Shown piece after piece: positions 1-7,638 of a stretch of 64,000 nt of DNA. The stretch's first letter is position 1, and every line of letters starts with the position of its first letter. The position numbers and the translations under genes are program-made. The notes beneath the pieces were generated by a model that saw only the letters and a program-made list of their open reading frames with translations, made no database searches and was not told the origin of the DNA. Location of the stretch: the NCBI RefSeq assembly GCF_008253865.1, contig NZ_CP042331.1:6289501-6353500 (forward strand). Reading direction: 5' to 3'. Origin of the DNA: Bosea sp. F3-2 (GTDB lineage: Bacteria > Pseudomonadota > Alphaproteobacteria > Rhizobiales > Beijerinckiaceae).

Positions 1-472
1 TGTCGCTGCGCTGCTGAATCTCGGCGAGCACGAGGCCTGCGCCGATCGCGTGGATCGTTCCGGCCGGGACGGCGATGACGTCGCCCTCGAACGGCCTGTG
101 CCATGCGACGAGCTGGGCGATCGAGCCATCCGCAACAGCGGTGCGCAGTTGCTCCGGAGTGATGGCCGCGTTCAGGCCGAGACCGACAGTAGCGTCGGCC
201 GCCGCGGACAGGATGTACCAGGCTTCCGTTTTGCCACGCGGCAGCCCCATCCTATGGGCGGCAGCGTCGTCCGGATGCACCTGGATCGACAGCGCTTCCT
301 GTGTGAACAAGAGTTTGAGCAGCAAGGTGGGCTCCGGCGCATGCGGATCGCAGCGCTGGAACCAGAGCTCGCCGATCGGAACGCTCGGGTGCCCGGCCGC
401 ACTCCAGTGAAGCAGATCGGTCGTCCCCCAGGGCTTGGGGATCATCTCTATGCAGGCCTGTTCGAGCGCCAT
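1..472 (-). CDS. manA: Class I mannose-6-phosphate isomerase, C-terminus beyond window
   Basis: The visible 157 residues begin MALEQACIEM at 472 and run off the left window edge. The family interconverts mannose 6-phosphate and fructose 6-phosphate with a zinc ion, feeding GDP-mannose and sugar catabolism. Seen here: PKPWG near residue 13, the zinc-ligand motif IQVHPDD (Gln64, His66), KTEAWYIL with Glu83, and the later ligand in GTIHAIG (His141), all in the order expected for the type I cupin-fold enzymes. Upstream ATG context is otherwise unremarkable. No operon partner is visible because the downstream side is outside the window. The family call is firm; the precise substrate (some relatives act on other hexose phosphates) is inferred. 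Confidence 0.85.
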   Translation of the reverse strand, partial: MALEQACIEMIPKPWGTTDLLHWSAAGHPSVPIGELWFQRCDPHAPEPTLLLKLLFTQEALSIQVHPDDAAAHRMGLPRGKTEAWYILSAAADATVGLGLNAAITPEQLRTAVADGSIAQLVAWHRPFEGDVIAVPAGTIHAIGAGLVLAEIQQRSD

Positions 473-762
473 GTCGGGCTCCTGGTGCGTATTGGCCGGC
501 AATCGAACGGCGGAATGCCGTACGATGCAGCCATGGTAAGCAGCGGCTTGTCGTGACACCGGTGCGTCGGTCGTTCTTCGCAAGCGACATCGGGGGAATG
601 GCGCGCGTTGGAAGGGCACCACCTGCGCTCCAAGCTTGGAGCGGTTTTGCGAGTGATTACGTCGATAGAGCCGCCTTCGATGTGGCGGCGAAATCCTCGG
701 TGCCAGAGCAGGGTCGCCGAATTTCCTCGTCGGAGAAACCGCATGCGCGGGGTCCGCAGAAA
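473..762. other. Intergenic stretch without a supported gene
   Basis: Between the isomerase start and the frameshifted small gene I see only short open frames on both strands with no ribosome binding site, no recognisable motif and no coding-like residue composition. It probably contains the promoter of the isomerase gene, but no clear promoter element was picked out. Confidence 0.4.
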
Positions 763-1050
763 TTATCCCCGCCGTCCCTCCGCATCGATGTCAGTCTCAG
801 CGCCGCCATCGGTTTCCAAAGCGTGCGCCAGTCCGCTGGAACTCACCGAGAAGACCTGTGGGCGGTCGGGTGTCGAGAGGGCCGGGGCGGACAACCGGTG
901 GCGATCTGTCGATAAACGAGGAAGAGATGGCCGGAATCTCCTCTTCGTCCACCACCACGCGATAGTCCCGGCAGGCTGCACATGGTCGAGCCCGCTCAGC
1001 CTGAACGGGTTCGTGAATGAGACTGTGGTCTCCCGGCTGCGGATGTTCAC
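763..1050 (-). pseudogene. Small conserved alphaproteobacterial protein with two compensating frameshifts
   Basis: The reading frame starts at GTG 1050, one base after the stop of the preceding gene, as VNIRSRETTVSFTNPFRLSG...QPAGT. At about 973 the expected continuation (YRVVVDEEEIPAISS) moves to the next frame, and near 850 the expected tail (RPQVFSVSSSGLAHALE) returns to the first frame. The pattern matches my memory of a short rhizobial family of unknown function that begins with a VTF.HPF.L motif followed by PAGTYRVVTDEEE and ends in a VF.VD...L tail. One lost and one gained base would explain it. The product as written would have a scrambled middle third, so it is probably non-functional unless these are sequencing errors. 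Confidence 0.55.
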
Positions 1051-1051
1051 G

Positions 1052-1189
1052 TCAGCTCTTCTTCTTCGGCTTACTCGCTAGTGTGAGCACCGCCGGAATC
1101 CCCTTTGCCGATACGGGCACTGCCGCAGCTTCCTTCTTCTTTTTGGGCTTTTTGGCCTCCCGATTCCCACGCATTTGTCCCTTGGCCAT
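1052..1189 (-). CDS. Small Lys-rich conserved protein (45 aa)
   Basis: The 45-residue product starts MAKGQMRGNREAKKPKKKK and ends SKPKKKS. It belongs by eye to a short, basic rhizobial protein family of unknown function characterised by MAKGQ.R.NREAKKPKK. It has no membrane segment or signal peptide. Lysine clusters at both ends suggest nucleic-acid or ribosome contact, which is inference. The stop codon is one base before the GTG of the next, frameshifted gene, so the two were almost certainly one operon. Confidence 0.7.
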   Translation of the reverse strand: MAKGQMRGNREAKKPKKKKEAAAVPVSAKGIPAVLTLASKPKKKS

Positions 1190-1299
1190 GATGATCTCCG
1201 ATCGCGTTGGCGACATCGGCTCTGCTCCGCGCCGATCACGCGAAGCGGCTCATGTCCGCTCGACAGATGTTGCGTCCTGCCCGGGGGGGAGGGTGGTGC

Positions 1300-1653
1300 T
1301 CAGGTCTTAGGCATGCCGAGTGTTTCGGCGCAGGCTTTGGCCACCCCCGAGTCCGGCGACGAACTACCGACCATCGTGGCCCAACCGCCCTTGGCGATGA
1401 AGTCTCCCTGACTCCACGAACTGATCTTCTTCAGTTCAGCGAGGGCGGCATCGGCATTGGGTTGCTGTTGGAAGTTGCTCACGCAGATCGGCGACAACGC
1501 AGCGATGACGGCATTCTCGGCTCTCAGCTTCGCGAGGCGTTCACTTGACGAAGCCGTTGACCAGCCACCCCAGGTGAATCCGACAACTGCGAGGGCGATC
1601 GCACCGCCAACCGCGCCCCAGATTGCAGGTTTGGTCTGTGAGGGGATTTTCAT
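1300..1653 (-). CDS. Hypothetical protein with an N-terminal membrane anchor
   Basis: The 117-residue product starts MKIPSQTKPAIWGAVGG. A hydrophobic segment of about 18 residues (AIWGAVGGAIALAVVGFTWG) at residues 9-28 should anchor it in the inner membrane with the rest outside. The soluble part has an alanine-rich helix, a conserved-looking ICVSNF and SSWSQGDFIAKGGWATM, and two cysteines (ICVSNF, AKACAE) that could form a disulfide. It resembles uncharacterised proteins seen in Bradyrhizobium-type genomes; no function is known. The chosen ATG has a purine-rich ribosome binding site (AAGGA) 7 bases upstream, which is embedded in an unusual set of short inverted repeats annotated separately. 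Confidence 0.7.
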   Translation of the reverse strand: MKIPSQTKPAIWGAVGGAIALAVVGFTWGGWSTASSSERLAKLRAENAVIAALSPICVSNFQQQPNADAALAELKKISSWSQGDFIAKGGWATMVGSSSPDSGVAKACAETLGMPKT

Positions 1654-1690
1654 GGAAGATCCTTCCGTTTTGCGGAAGAAAATCTTCCGT
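1654..1690 (-). promoter_or_regulatory. Alternating GGAAG/CTTCC segments that can sequester the ribosome binding site
   Basis: Read on the minus strand, the leader just before the start at 1653 carries four complementary blocks: CGGAAG (1689-1684), CTTCCG (1678-1673), CGGAAG (1667-1662) and CTTCC (1658-1654). The third block overlaps the Shine-Dalgarno sequence GGAAGGA. Blocks 2 and 3 can form a 6-bp stem with loop CAAAA; blocks 3 and 4, or 1 and 2, can pair instead. In every arrangement that uses block 3 the ribosome binding site is paired, which suggests translational control. This is a structural observation; no known riboswitch family is implied. Confidence 0.4.
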
Positions 1691-1700
1691 AAAATATAAT

Positions 1701-1750
1701 AACACACTATGCGAAAATTATTCAGAATAATTATTGCGCGAAAGTGTGTT
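1701..1750. repeat. AT-rich interrupted inverted repeat
   Basis: AACACACT (1701-1708) is mirrored by AGTGTGTT (1743-1750), and the centre contains a second near-palindrome, ATTATTCAGAATAAT. The surrounding 1690-1870 stretch is much more AT-rich than the neighbouring genes. It may be a promoter/operator region for the gene starting at 1653. No matching regulator could be assigned. Confidence 0.4.
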
Positions 1751-1934
1751 CTAATATTTTACGAATTTCAGAATTTTCATGAATTTCCGAATTGGAAATT
1801 GCGATCCTCTCACACAAAATTCAGCATGGCGCAGCCATTATCCGCTTGAAACCTGTATTAATATTGAATTCATCAGAATTTCGGCGTGAAGCAAAGCGTG
1901 GCGGCAAAAGGTCGTTCGCCTCAGATTCCGGTTC

Positions 1935-2204
1935 TCAAGAGAAATTCTCGACGGTCAGCCGGTAAAATCCCGAGCGATGCCTCCCATAAGCAGATCGAGC
2001 TGCTTGCAGTATCACCTCGCGGTTTTGATCGAACACGACCAAGGCTGCGGCCTCCCTGGCGTCGAACGGAGCGGGGCTGAGCTTCCGCAGCGCCTCGAAA
2101 TCAATCTGGAATGCTACCTCCAGCGAGGAGTCGGAGCCCCAAAAGCTCACGCATGATCGCCCTGCTTCAAAGCGCCGAACGGTATTGGGAAAATTGAGTG
2201 GCAT
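1935..2204 (-). CDS. DUF1488 family protein
   Basis: The 89-residue product begins MPLNFPNTVRRFEAGRS and contains VSFWGSDSSLEVAFQID and ALRKLSPAPFD, the pattern of the small DUF1488 family (a start MPL.F.N, a strand reading V.FWGYDS..E..F.V). Function is unknown; these are soluble single-domain proteins often encoded alone in alphaproteobacteria. No signal peptide or membrane segment is present. No convincing operon partner lies next to it: the next genes upstream are two small membrane proteins read from the same strand, about 80 bases away. Confidence 0.7.
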   Translation of the reverse strand: MPLNFPNTVRRFEAGRSCVSFWGSDSSLEVAFQIDFEALRKLSPAPFDAREAAALVVFDQNREVILQAARSAYGRHRSGFYRLTVENFS

Positions 2205-2282
2205 CGCATCGCTCCCAGGTGGACATCCAAGCTAAACGGGGAAGCCGCATCGGCTTCGGCCGACTTGCGCATTCGCCCTCCG

Positions 2283-2594
2283 CTAGCAGGCCTTCTTTCC
2301 TTGGCCAGCATGAGCGGCCGGTTGCTGATCCAAATCCGCTCGATAGGCCCGAATGTGACGGCTTTTCCGCGTTCTCCGCAGCCAGACACCGATGACGAAC
2401 GAAGCGGCGGCGCAAATCCCCAGCAGCGCCATATGAGGCAACATGGGCACGTCGTGGAAGCGGCTTATGCCCTGTGCCCCGACACCGAACAGCGGGATGC
2501 CAACGATGCCATACATCATCGTCGACTCTCGGGGCGCCGGTGCATATCTGGATGCAGCATTCAGCGCGTCGTTCTTGCGCTGCTCGAACCTCAT
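2283..2594 (-). CDS. Small hypothetical membrane protein
   Basis: The 103-residue product starts MRFEQRKNDALNAASRYAP. It has one or two hydrophobic segments (MMYGIVGIPLFGVGAQGI and HMALLGICAAASFVIGVWL) followed by an Arg-rich stretch (LRRTRKSRH), so it is probably an inner-membrane protein with a cytoplasmic C-terminus. The ATG shares one base with the stop of the preceding gene (TGATG), so translation is probably coupled. I do not recognise a family. Confidence 0.55.
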   Translation of the reverse strand: MRFEQRKNDALNAASRYAPAPRESTMMYGIVGIPLFGVGAQGISRFHDVPMLPHMALLGICAAASFVIGVWLRRTRKSRHIRAYRADLDQQPAAHAGQGKKAC

Positions 2595-2719
2595 CACAGC
2601 AGCACGACGGCGAAGGCGAGAGCGAAGGCCGCGATCAAGCCCAGATGGGCGATCCAGCCGAGATATCGCGCGGCTATCCAAACGCGATAGAAATACCAAG
2701 GTATTGAGATCGTTGCCAT
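2594..2719 (-). CDS. Very small membrane protein, coupled to the next gene
   Basis: The 41-residue product starts MATISIPWYFYRVW at 2719 and is mostly one transmembrane helix (YLGWIAHLGLIAAFALAFAVVLL). A GGAG ribosome binding site lies about 6 bases upstream of this ATG, which favours it over an in-frame start further upstream. The stop overlaps the ATG of the second small membrane protein by one base. The pair may form a small membrane complex; function unknown. Confidence 0.5.
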   Translation of the reverse strand: MATISIPWYFYRVWIAARYLGWIAHLGLIAAFALAFAVVLL

Positions 2720-2996
2720 ATCGGGCTCCAAATGCTGGGCCCAAGGCAGAAAATCTGCCGAGTCATCATAATGACCCTCAAACAATAAGCAAGGTCATAT
2801 GAGCCATGTTTTGATAATAACACTCGATCAGGGAAAAGTCCATTTTCATAATTTTATTTGGTGAGATCGACGGATTTTTGATTTTATTATTTTGTTTTAT
2901 TTCGAAGGCGGCCTATGATGCGTTTATCGGCAGTCTCTTATCAGGGCGCTGTCGGCTGAGGGCGTTCGCGCTCTGGCCCTGACCGGGGAGGGCGCC

Positions 2997-3833
2997 ATGT
3001 CCTCAACCTTTCTGACAACAGGCAACACAAAATTGATCGAGCACCTGCTCGATGAGATTTACGAATCCTGGGTGCAGCGCGGCATCGATGTCGAGCAAGC
3101 CCGTGCTGAACTCTTCGCCCGCGCTCATGATATCGGTGCTCGCATCGATACCAACTTCGGCCGACGCTTGGGAAATCAGACGGGAGGGGCCGACAGGGGG
3201 GATACCCCCTATCTTCGACAAGAACACATGCTCCCTTCGCCAGATGAGGAGCTCAATGCGGCGGCGGAAATTCTGCCAATTTCAACAGCTCGTCATACCG
3301 ATGTCCTGATCATCGGACGGAATTTCAGCGGCGAAGCGGCTTTGATCCGATGGCTCTCGGACGGTCCTTCGCCTCGGACAAATGGATTCTGGGCGCGATG
3401 CGACAACGACGAACCATTCGCGGCGACGCATTGGATTCCATCAACCTGGACGGCTGATGAGGAGCAGAAACATTCTGGCCGACGGGCGCACGAAGACGCC
3501 AACCCGGAACTCCTGTCCCGCCTTGATCTTCAGTCGGCTATTGCGGCGTTTCTAACGCTCTGCCAGGTCGAAGCTGGCGCGGTATCTGCGGCGACTGCGG
3601 CAGACGCTATTCGACGTATCTTCCCCAATTGGAAGGCCGCGGGGATCGACCTTGCCACAGCAATCGCAGAGGAAGCACGCCGCCAAGGCTTTCCGATTGA
3701 TGAGGGAGTGAAACCGCCCATCCCACTCTCTCTGGAGAACTGGGAGAATGAAGGTGGTGCCGTAGCCGAGGAGAAACGTCATCGAGCCATTGCTAGCCAA
3801 GCCCTCTGTTTCTCCTCCATGAGGCCAGGCTGA
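2997..3833 (+). CDS. Hypothetical protein, possibly frameshifted at its 3' end
   Basis: The 278-residue product starts MSSTFLTTGNTKLIEHLLDE with a strong GGGGAGG ribosome binding site 5 bases upstream. The first 60 residues look helical (LIEHLLDEIYESWVQRGIDV); the later part has another helical block (AADAIRRIFPNWKAAGIDLA). I recognise no domain, no signal peptide and no membrane helix. Just past the stop at 3831-3833, the frame beginning near 3800 reads LFLLHEARLICEDGQVVNL and stays open to 3970, with more coding-like composition than the last 8 residues here (CFSSMRPG). A one-base insertion near 3808 could therefore have cut off about 50 native residues. A 5' leader of AT-rich DNA (2780-2930) precedes the gene. 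Confidence 0.5.
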   Translation: MSSTFLTTGNTKLIEHLLDEIYESWVQRGIDVEQARAELFARAHDIGARIDTNFGRRLGNQTGGADRGDTPYLRQEHMLPSPDEELNAAAEILPISTARHTDVLIIGRNFSGEAALIRWLSDGPSPRTNGFWARCDNDEPFAATHWIPSTWTADEEQKHSGRRAHEDANPELLSRLDLQSAIAAFLTLCQVEAGAVSAATAADAIRRIFPNWKAAGIDLATAIAEEARRQGFPIDEGVKPPIPLSLENWENEGGAVAEEKRHRAIASQALCFSSMRPG

Positions 3834-3944
3834 TTTGCGAAGACGGGCAGGTCGTGAACCTCGCGATCACCGACCACAGTAGCGATGGAGCGACCTTCGT
3901 TGGAAGGCTGCTCGACGAACGCTGCAAGACTGAGGAACTGAGTC

Positions 3945-4154
3945 ATGCCCAGCAACTACCAGCAAGGTGATGTCATCAGCCTGACCTTCGGCTTCCTGGA
4001 CCGACCGGGTGTGGGAAATTTCCAGATCATACGGGTGCTGCCGGTGAACGAAAAAGGACAGAGGCAATACCGGGTTCGCGGCGCCGATGGTCGCGAGCGC
4101 GCCATCGAAGCGCATCAGATCCGGTCCCGCTCAAAAAGCCTTTCGGAAATCTGA
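3945..4154 (+). CDS. Small conserved rhizobial protein (69 aa)
   Basis: The product starts MPSNYQQGDVISLTFGF and contains NFQIIRVLPVNEKGQRQYRVRG followed by ERAIEAHQIR. This matches by eye a short soluble protein family common in rhizobia, built as MPS.F..GD...., a strand with VVR.LP and a QYRI/RV segment followed by ER.V.E..L. It resembles a small SH3-like beta barrel; the function is unknown. A GAGGA ribosome binding site lies 8 bases before the ATG. Its start overlaps the extended frame of the preceding gene by 26 bases, as expected for neighbouring coupled genes if that frame was once intact. Confidence 0.65.
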   Translation: MPSNYQQGDVISLTFGFLDRPGVGNFQIIRVLPVNEKGQRQYRVRGADGRERAIEAHQIRSRSKSLSEI

Positions 4155-4373
4155 GATAGGCACGGCTTCAGCGGGGTGAACAAGCGGCCATGATCATCGC
4201 AGAGAATTGCAGGCGCGGATTATGACGGACCGGACCACAGTCGAGATAAATTGGCCAGCGGCATCATACCTTCACGACTGGCTGTGTGCAGACATTGAGG
4301 TGCGATGTCGAGGCGGGTTCGAGGATCTCGTGACCGAACGCTTTGAGCCTGACTCGCTCAGACAGCACAGCGC

Positions 4374-4777
4374 TCAACTTCGGAGCTTCCTGGGCATGTC
4401 CTCCAGAGCCCAGGCCTTGTCCGTGAGAAGCTGCGCCACGGCCAGACCCATTGCGATGGCGCCGAGGACGAAGCCGGCTTGGGCCCCGGTCGTGAGCGCT
4501 GCGCTCTCACGTCGCCGCGGTTGAGCAGCGTCATGGTGTCGTAGGCGAGGAGGCCTGGAAACATCACGATGACGCCCGGCACGGTCAGCGCGATGCGCGG
4601 CTTCTCGACATGGGGACCAACCCTGGTCGCTGCCAGCCCGACGACGAGAGCGCCGATCGCCAGCCCCGCGTGCCATGTGCTGTTGTAGAGAACGGCAAAT
4701 CCCACGCCGCCGGCGAAGCTCGCAGGCGCGTAGATCAGGGATGGCGAGGCTGGACTGCCGATGTTCGCCGTCGGCAT
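4374..4777 (-). pseudogene. Remnant of a ThrE-type threonine/serine exporter (C-terminal half, frameshifted)
   Basis: Read from 4777 the frame gives FAGGVGFAVLYN, AIGALVVGLAATRVGPH and RIALTVPGVIVMFPGLLAYDTM, typical of the second, ThrE_2-like membrane domain of ThrE/YjjP-YjjB amino-acid exporters. Near 4510 the native reading moves to another frame and continues AALTTGAQAGFVLGAIAMGL...FLTDKAW-like sequence to a stop at 4374-4376. One extra base explains the shift. The N-terminal cytoplasmic and first membrane parts are missing; the fragment begins next to the end of the 3-hydroxybutyrate dehydrogenase gene. It should be non-functional. Confidence 0.65.
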
Positions 4778-4819
4778 GGTCGGCGCCAGTCCAGCTGGCG
4801 ACCGATGCGTTCCGCACGC

Positions 4820-5602
4820 TCACTGCATGAACCAGCCATGGCTTACGACGAGGGACTGGCCGGTCAGCGCGTTGTTCTTCGCCGCGGCGAAATAAAGCAC
4901 CGCGTCGGCGACATCGTCGGTCGTCGTGAACTCGCCATCGACCGTGTCCTTGAGCATGACCGTCTTGACCACCTGCTCCTCGGTGATGCCGAGCTCCTTG
5001 GCCTGCTCGGGAATCTGCTTGTCGACGAGCGGCGTGCGCACGAAGCCGGGGCAGACGACATTGGCGGTGACGTTGTGCTCGGCGCCTTCCTTGGCCAGGA
5101 CCTTGGCCAGGCCGACCAGCCCGTGTTTGGCCGTGACATAGGGCGCCTTCAGCTTCGAGGCTTCCTTGGAATGCACCGACCCCATGTAGACCACGCGGCC
5201 GTAATTGGCGGCGTACATATGCTTGAGGCAGGCGCGCGTGGTCAGGAAGGCGCCGTCGAGATGGATCGAGAGCAGCTTCTTCCAGTCGGCATAGGGGAAA
5301 TCCACGAGCGGCTTGACGATCTGGATGCCGGCATTGCTGACGAGCACGTCGATCTTGCCATACTTCGCAACGACGTCGGCGACGCCCTTCTCGACCTGAT
5401 CCTCGTCCGTCACATTCATCGCGATCGCAAAGGCATCGGCCCCCGTCGCCCTGATTTCGGTGGCCGTCACGGTGGCAGCGTCGAGATTGAGGTCGGCGAT
5501 GACCGGGATGCCGCCCTCGGCGGCGAAGCGGATCGCGATCTCCTTGCCGATGCCGCTCGCGGCGCCGGTGATGATGCCCACTCTTCCATCGAAACGAGCC
5601 AT
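4820..5602 (-). CDS. bdhA: 3-hydroxybutyrate dehydrogenase
   Basis: The 260-residue SDR enzyme oxidises D-3-hydroxybutyrate to acetoacetate with NAD in the cytoplasm. The dinucleotide motif TGAASGIG is at residues 12-19, NAG at 90-92, and the catalytic set Ser142, Tyr155 and Lys159 (YVTAKHG) is present. PGFVRTPLVDKQIPEQA and the C-terminal GQSLVVSHGWFMQ are hallmark segments of the bacterial D-beta-hydroxybutyrate dehydrogenases. ATG at 5602 was chosen because the family starts with MARFDGRV-like sequence; longer starts add an Arg-rich, non-conserved extension. It is the last gene of a three-gene operon with acetoacetate decarboxylase 14 bases upstream and a patatin-like lipase. Confidence 0.93.
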   Translation of the reverse strand: MARFDGRVGIITGAASGIGKEIAIRFAAEGGIPVIADLNLDAATVTATEIRATGADAFAIAMNVTDEDQVEKGVADVVAKYGKIDVLVSNAGIQIVKPLVDFPYADWKKLLSIHLDGAFLTTRACLKHMYAANYGRVVYMGSVHSKEASKLKAPYVTAKHGLVGLAKVLAKEGAEHNVTANVVCPGFVRTPLVDKQIPEQAKELGITEEQVVKTVMLKDTVDGEFTTTDDVADAVLYFAAAKNNALTGQSLVVSHGWFMQ

Positions 5603-5616
5603 GATGCCGTTCCCTT

Positions 5617-6387
5617 TCAGGTGTTTGAGGTTTCGGTTGCCAGGTAATCGAACACGACTTCGCCGAGACCGAGCGTCAGATCGGCGATGTAGTGGCTCGC
5701 GGAGACGACTTCGCGTACGGGTAGACGCGCCACGTCGCACATCGCATGCTCGAAGAGTTGCAGCGCGGCCGGGCCGGTCCAGGCGCCTTTCAGCGTCACG
5801 TCTTCCATGTAGTAGCGCACCAGCTCGCAGATGCGCGGCGTGCCGTCGACATGCGGGATGATCTTGACCATGAAGGCGGGCTTTTCCATCGCCTTGGCCA
5901 GTGGCGCGAGCGGCAGTTCGCGGTGCTTGTAGCCCATGGTCGCTGTGACACAGAGCACCGAGCCGTAATGCAGGGTGCCCACCAGCGTCTCCTGCTCATG
6001 CATCAGCTTCGGCGTCGCCAGCTTCTTGGGAAAGCCCCAGATCTCGCGGCCGCCGGCGATCGGCGAATTGTCGTCGAGATACATGGCGTGCACGTAGCTG
6101 CCTTCCTGCACCTCGCCGGACGGCGTGGTGTAGCGCACCGGAATGACCTGCCCGGTCTCGGTATAGTCGCCGAAGCCGGTCGAATCCGGCATGCGGATGA
6201 ACTCATAGGCCACGGTGTCCCCGACGAGCTCAAGCGGCTCGGGCACCACCGAACGCAGGCGTTCGGGATCGGTCCGGTAGGTGATGACGACGAATTCGCG
6301 ATTGTAGAACTTGTATGGCGGCTTCGGGTAGGCGGGGTCGTGCAGCGGCATGGCGAAAGCCCTGGCGCGGACATCGGCGATCTTCAT
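5617..6387 (-). CDS. adc: Acetoacetate decarboxylase
   Basis: The 256-residue product converts acetoacetate to acetone and CO2. It aligns by eye with the Clostridium enzyme along its length: PYKFYNREFVVITYRTD, VVPEPLEL, YTETGQVIPV, MYLDDNSPIAGGREIWGFPKKL with the Schiff-base lysine pair (Lys121/Lys122), ATMGYKHRELP, and KIIPHVDGTPRICELV. No signal peptide, so cytoplasmic. It lies between the patatin-like gene and bdhA on the same strand; bdhA makes its substrate from 3-hydroxybutyrate. Together they would dispose of polymer-derived acetoacetate as acetone, unless the enzyme has drifted to a related substrate as some ADC-superfamily members have. Confidence 0.92.
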   Translation of the reverse strand: MKIADVRARAFAMPLHDPAYPKPPYKFYNREFVVITYRTDPERLRSVVPEPLELVGDTVAYEFIRMPDSTGFGDYTETGQVIPVRYTTPSGEVQEGSYVHAMYLDDNSPIAGGREIWGFPKKLATPKLMHEQETLVGTLHYGSVLCVTATMGYKHRELPLAPLAKAMEKPAFMVKIIPHVDGTPRICELVRYYMEDVTLKGAWTGPAALQLFEHAMCDVARLPVREVVSASHYIADLTLGLGEVVFDYLATETSNT

Positions 6388-6474
6388 CGGTGCTGGCCCT
6401 TTTTTCGTGTTCCGTGACTGGGGCGGAGGGAAAATGAGCGGAGTCGGCGATCACCACGGGCCGTTCGCAAGCCG

Positions 6475-7638
6475 CTATTCGCGCGCCCGCGCCGCCGCTC
6501 CCGCGAGGTCGAATGTTGCGACGCCGTCCGGCGTCTGCGGGCGCCGGAACACGTCCGGATTCCTCAGGTTGAGGAGCGCGTCCTCATAGCCGGACGCCCA
6601 GTGCTCCTCCATGGTCGCGCGCGAGAACTCGTAGTCCTTGGAGGAGCCTTCGTAGCTCTTGGCGCGGTAGATCAGGTGGACGATGTTGTAGACTTTCTCG
6701 TCGGCCTCGGCGAGCAGCGCCAGCACCTCGGGGTCAGCCTCAGCCAGCGCCGCCTCCGGAATCCGCTCGATCAGATGCCCCAGCGCGCGACGCAGGCTCT
6801 GGGCCTTGCGGAACTGATCGGTCGCAGCGCGGGTGCGGCTCGAGAAGCGGATGTCCTTCAGTCGCAAGTCCTGGCTGGCCAGATTCTCGGGAAACTCACC
6901 CTTTGCGCTCCACAGATCGACCTGGAAAGCGAGGGTGTCCTGACGCGGCTTGCTCTCCAGGACCCATTGCAGCGGGGTGTTCGAGATCAGCCCGCCGTCC
7001 CAGTAGTGCTCGCCGTCGATCTCGACGGCCGGGAAGCCGGGAGGTAAGGCGCCACTGGCCATGACGTGCTCGGGACCGATGACATGGCTCGTCGTATCGA
7101 AATAGACGAAGTTCCCGCTGCGCACGTTGACCGCGCCGACGCTAAAGCGCATCGGGCCGGCATTGATGCGGTCGAAATCGACCAGCCGCTCCAGCGTGCC
7201 CCGCAGCGGGCCGACATCGTAGAAGCTCTGGGCGGCTGGTCCACCGGTAATCGACAGGAAGGGAGGGATCGGACGCGGGCTGAAGAAGTCCGGCGCGCCG
7301 CCCGTCAAGGTGATGAAGGCGCGCATCTGGTTGAGCCAGCCATGAGCCAGGTCGTTGTTCCATTGGGTCACGCCCAGCATGGAGGCGAACAGGGATGGAA
7401 GAGCTGCGGGCGGCGCTGTGATTGCCTCCCAGAATGCGCGTAGTGCATCGACGCGCCGCTCGGGCGGGTTTCCGGCGATCAAGGCGGAATTGATCGCGCC
7501 GATCGAGATGCCCGCGATACAGTCGGGATGCAGCCCGGCTTCGGCAAGCGCCTGATACACCCCGGCCTGATAGGAGCCGAGTGCCCCGCCTCCCTGCAGG
7601 AGCAGCGCGATGCGTTCGAACGGCGGTCGTTCGCTCAT
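6475..7638 (-). CDS. Patatin-like phospholipase (PHB operon)
   Basis: The 387-residue product has the patatin oxyanion loop QGGGALGSYQAG (residues 15-26), the nucleophile motif GISIG (Ser45) and the catalytic aspartate in DGGLISNTP (Asp214). The C-terminal 120 residues are the helical extension (DUF3734-like) found in proteins encoded next to bdhA in alphaproteobacteria, where they are linked to polyhydroxybutyrate granules or lipid turnover. There is no signal peptide from ATG 7638, so it should be cytoplasmic. Start chosen at MSERPPFERIALLLQ; the upstream extension in frame is Cys/Arg-rich and not conserved. It is the first gene of the operon, 87 bases before adc. Confidence 0.88.
   Translation of the reverse strand: MSERPPFERIALLLQGGGALGSYQAGVYQALAEAGLHPDCIAGISIGAINSALIAGNPPERRVDALRAFWEAITAPPAALPSLFASMLGVTQWNNDLAHGWLNQMRAFITLTGGAPDFFSPRPIPPFLSITGGPAAQSFYDVGPLRGTLERLVDFDRINAGPMRFSVGAVNVRSGNFVYFDTTSHVIGPEHVMASGALPPGFPAVEIDGEHYWDGGLISNTPLQWVLESKPRQDTLAFQVDLWSAKGEFPENLASQDLRLKDIRFSSRTRAATDQFRKAQSLRRALGHLIERIPEAALAEADPEVLALLAEADEKVYNIVHLIYRAKSYEGSSKDYEFSRATMEEHWASGYEDALLNLRNPDVFRRPQTPDGVATFDLAGAAARARE

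Noticed and set aside
4222..4373. Plus-strand frame MTDRTTVEINWPAASYLHDW
   Set aside because: The later part is antisense to the ThrE remnant and the first 50 residues match nothing I know.
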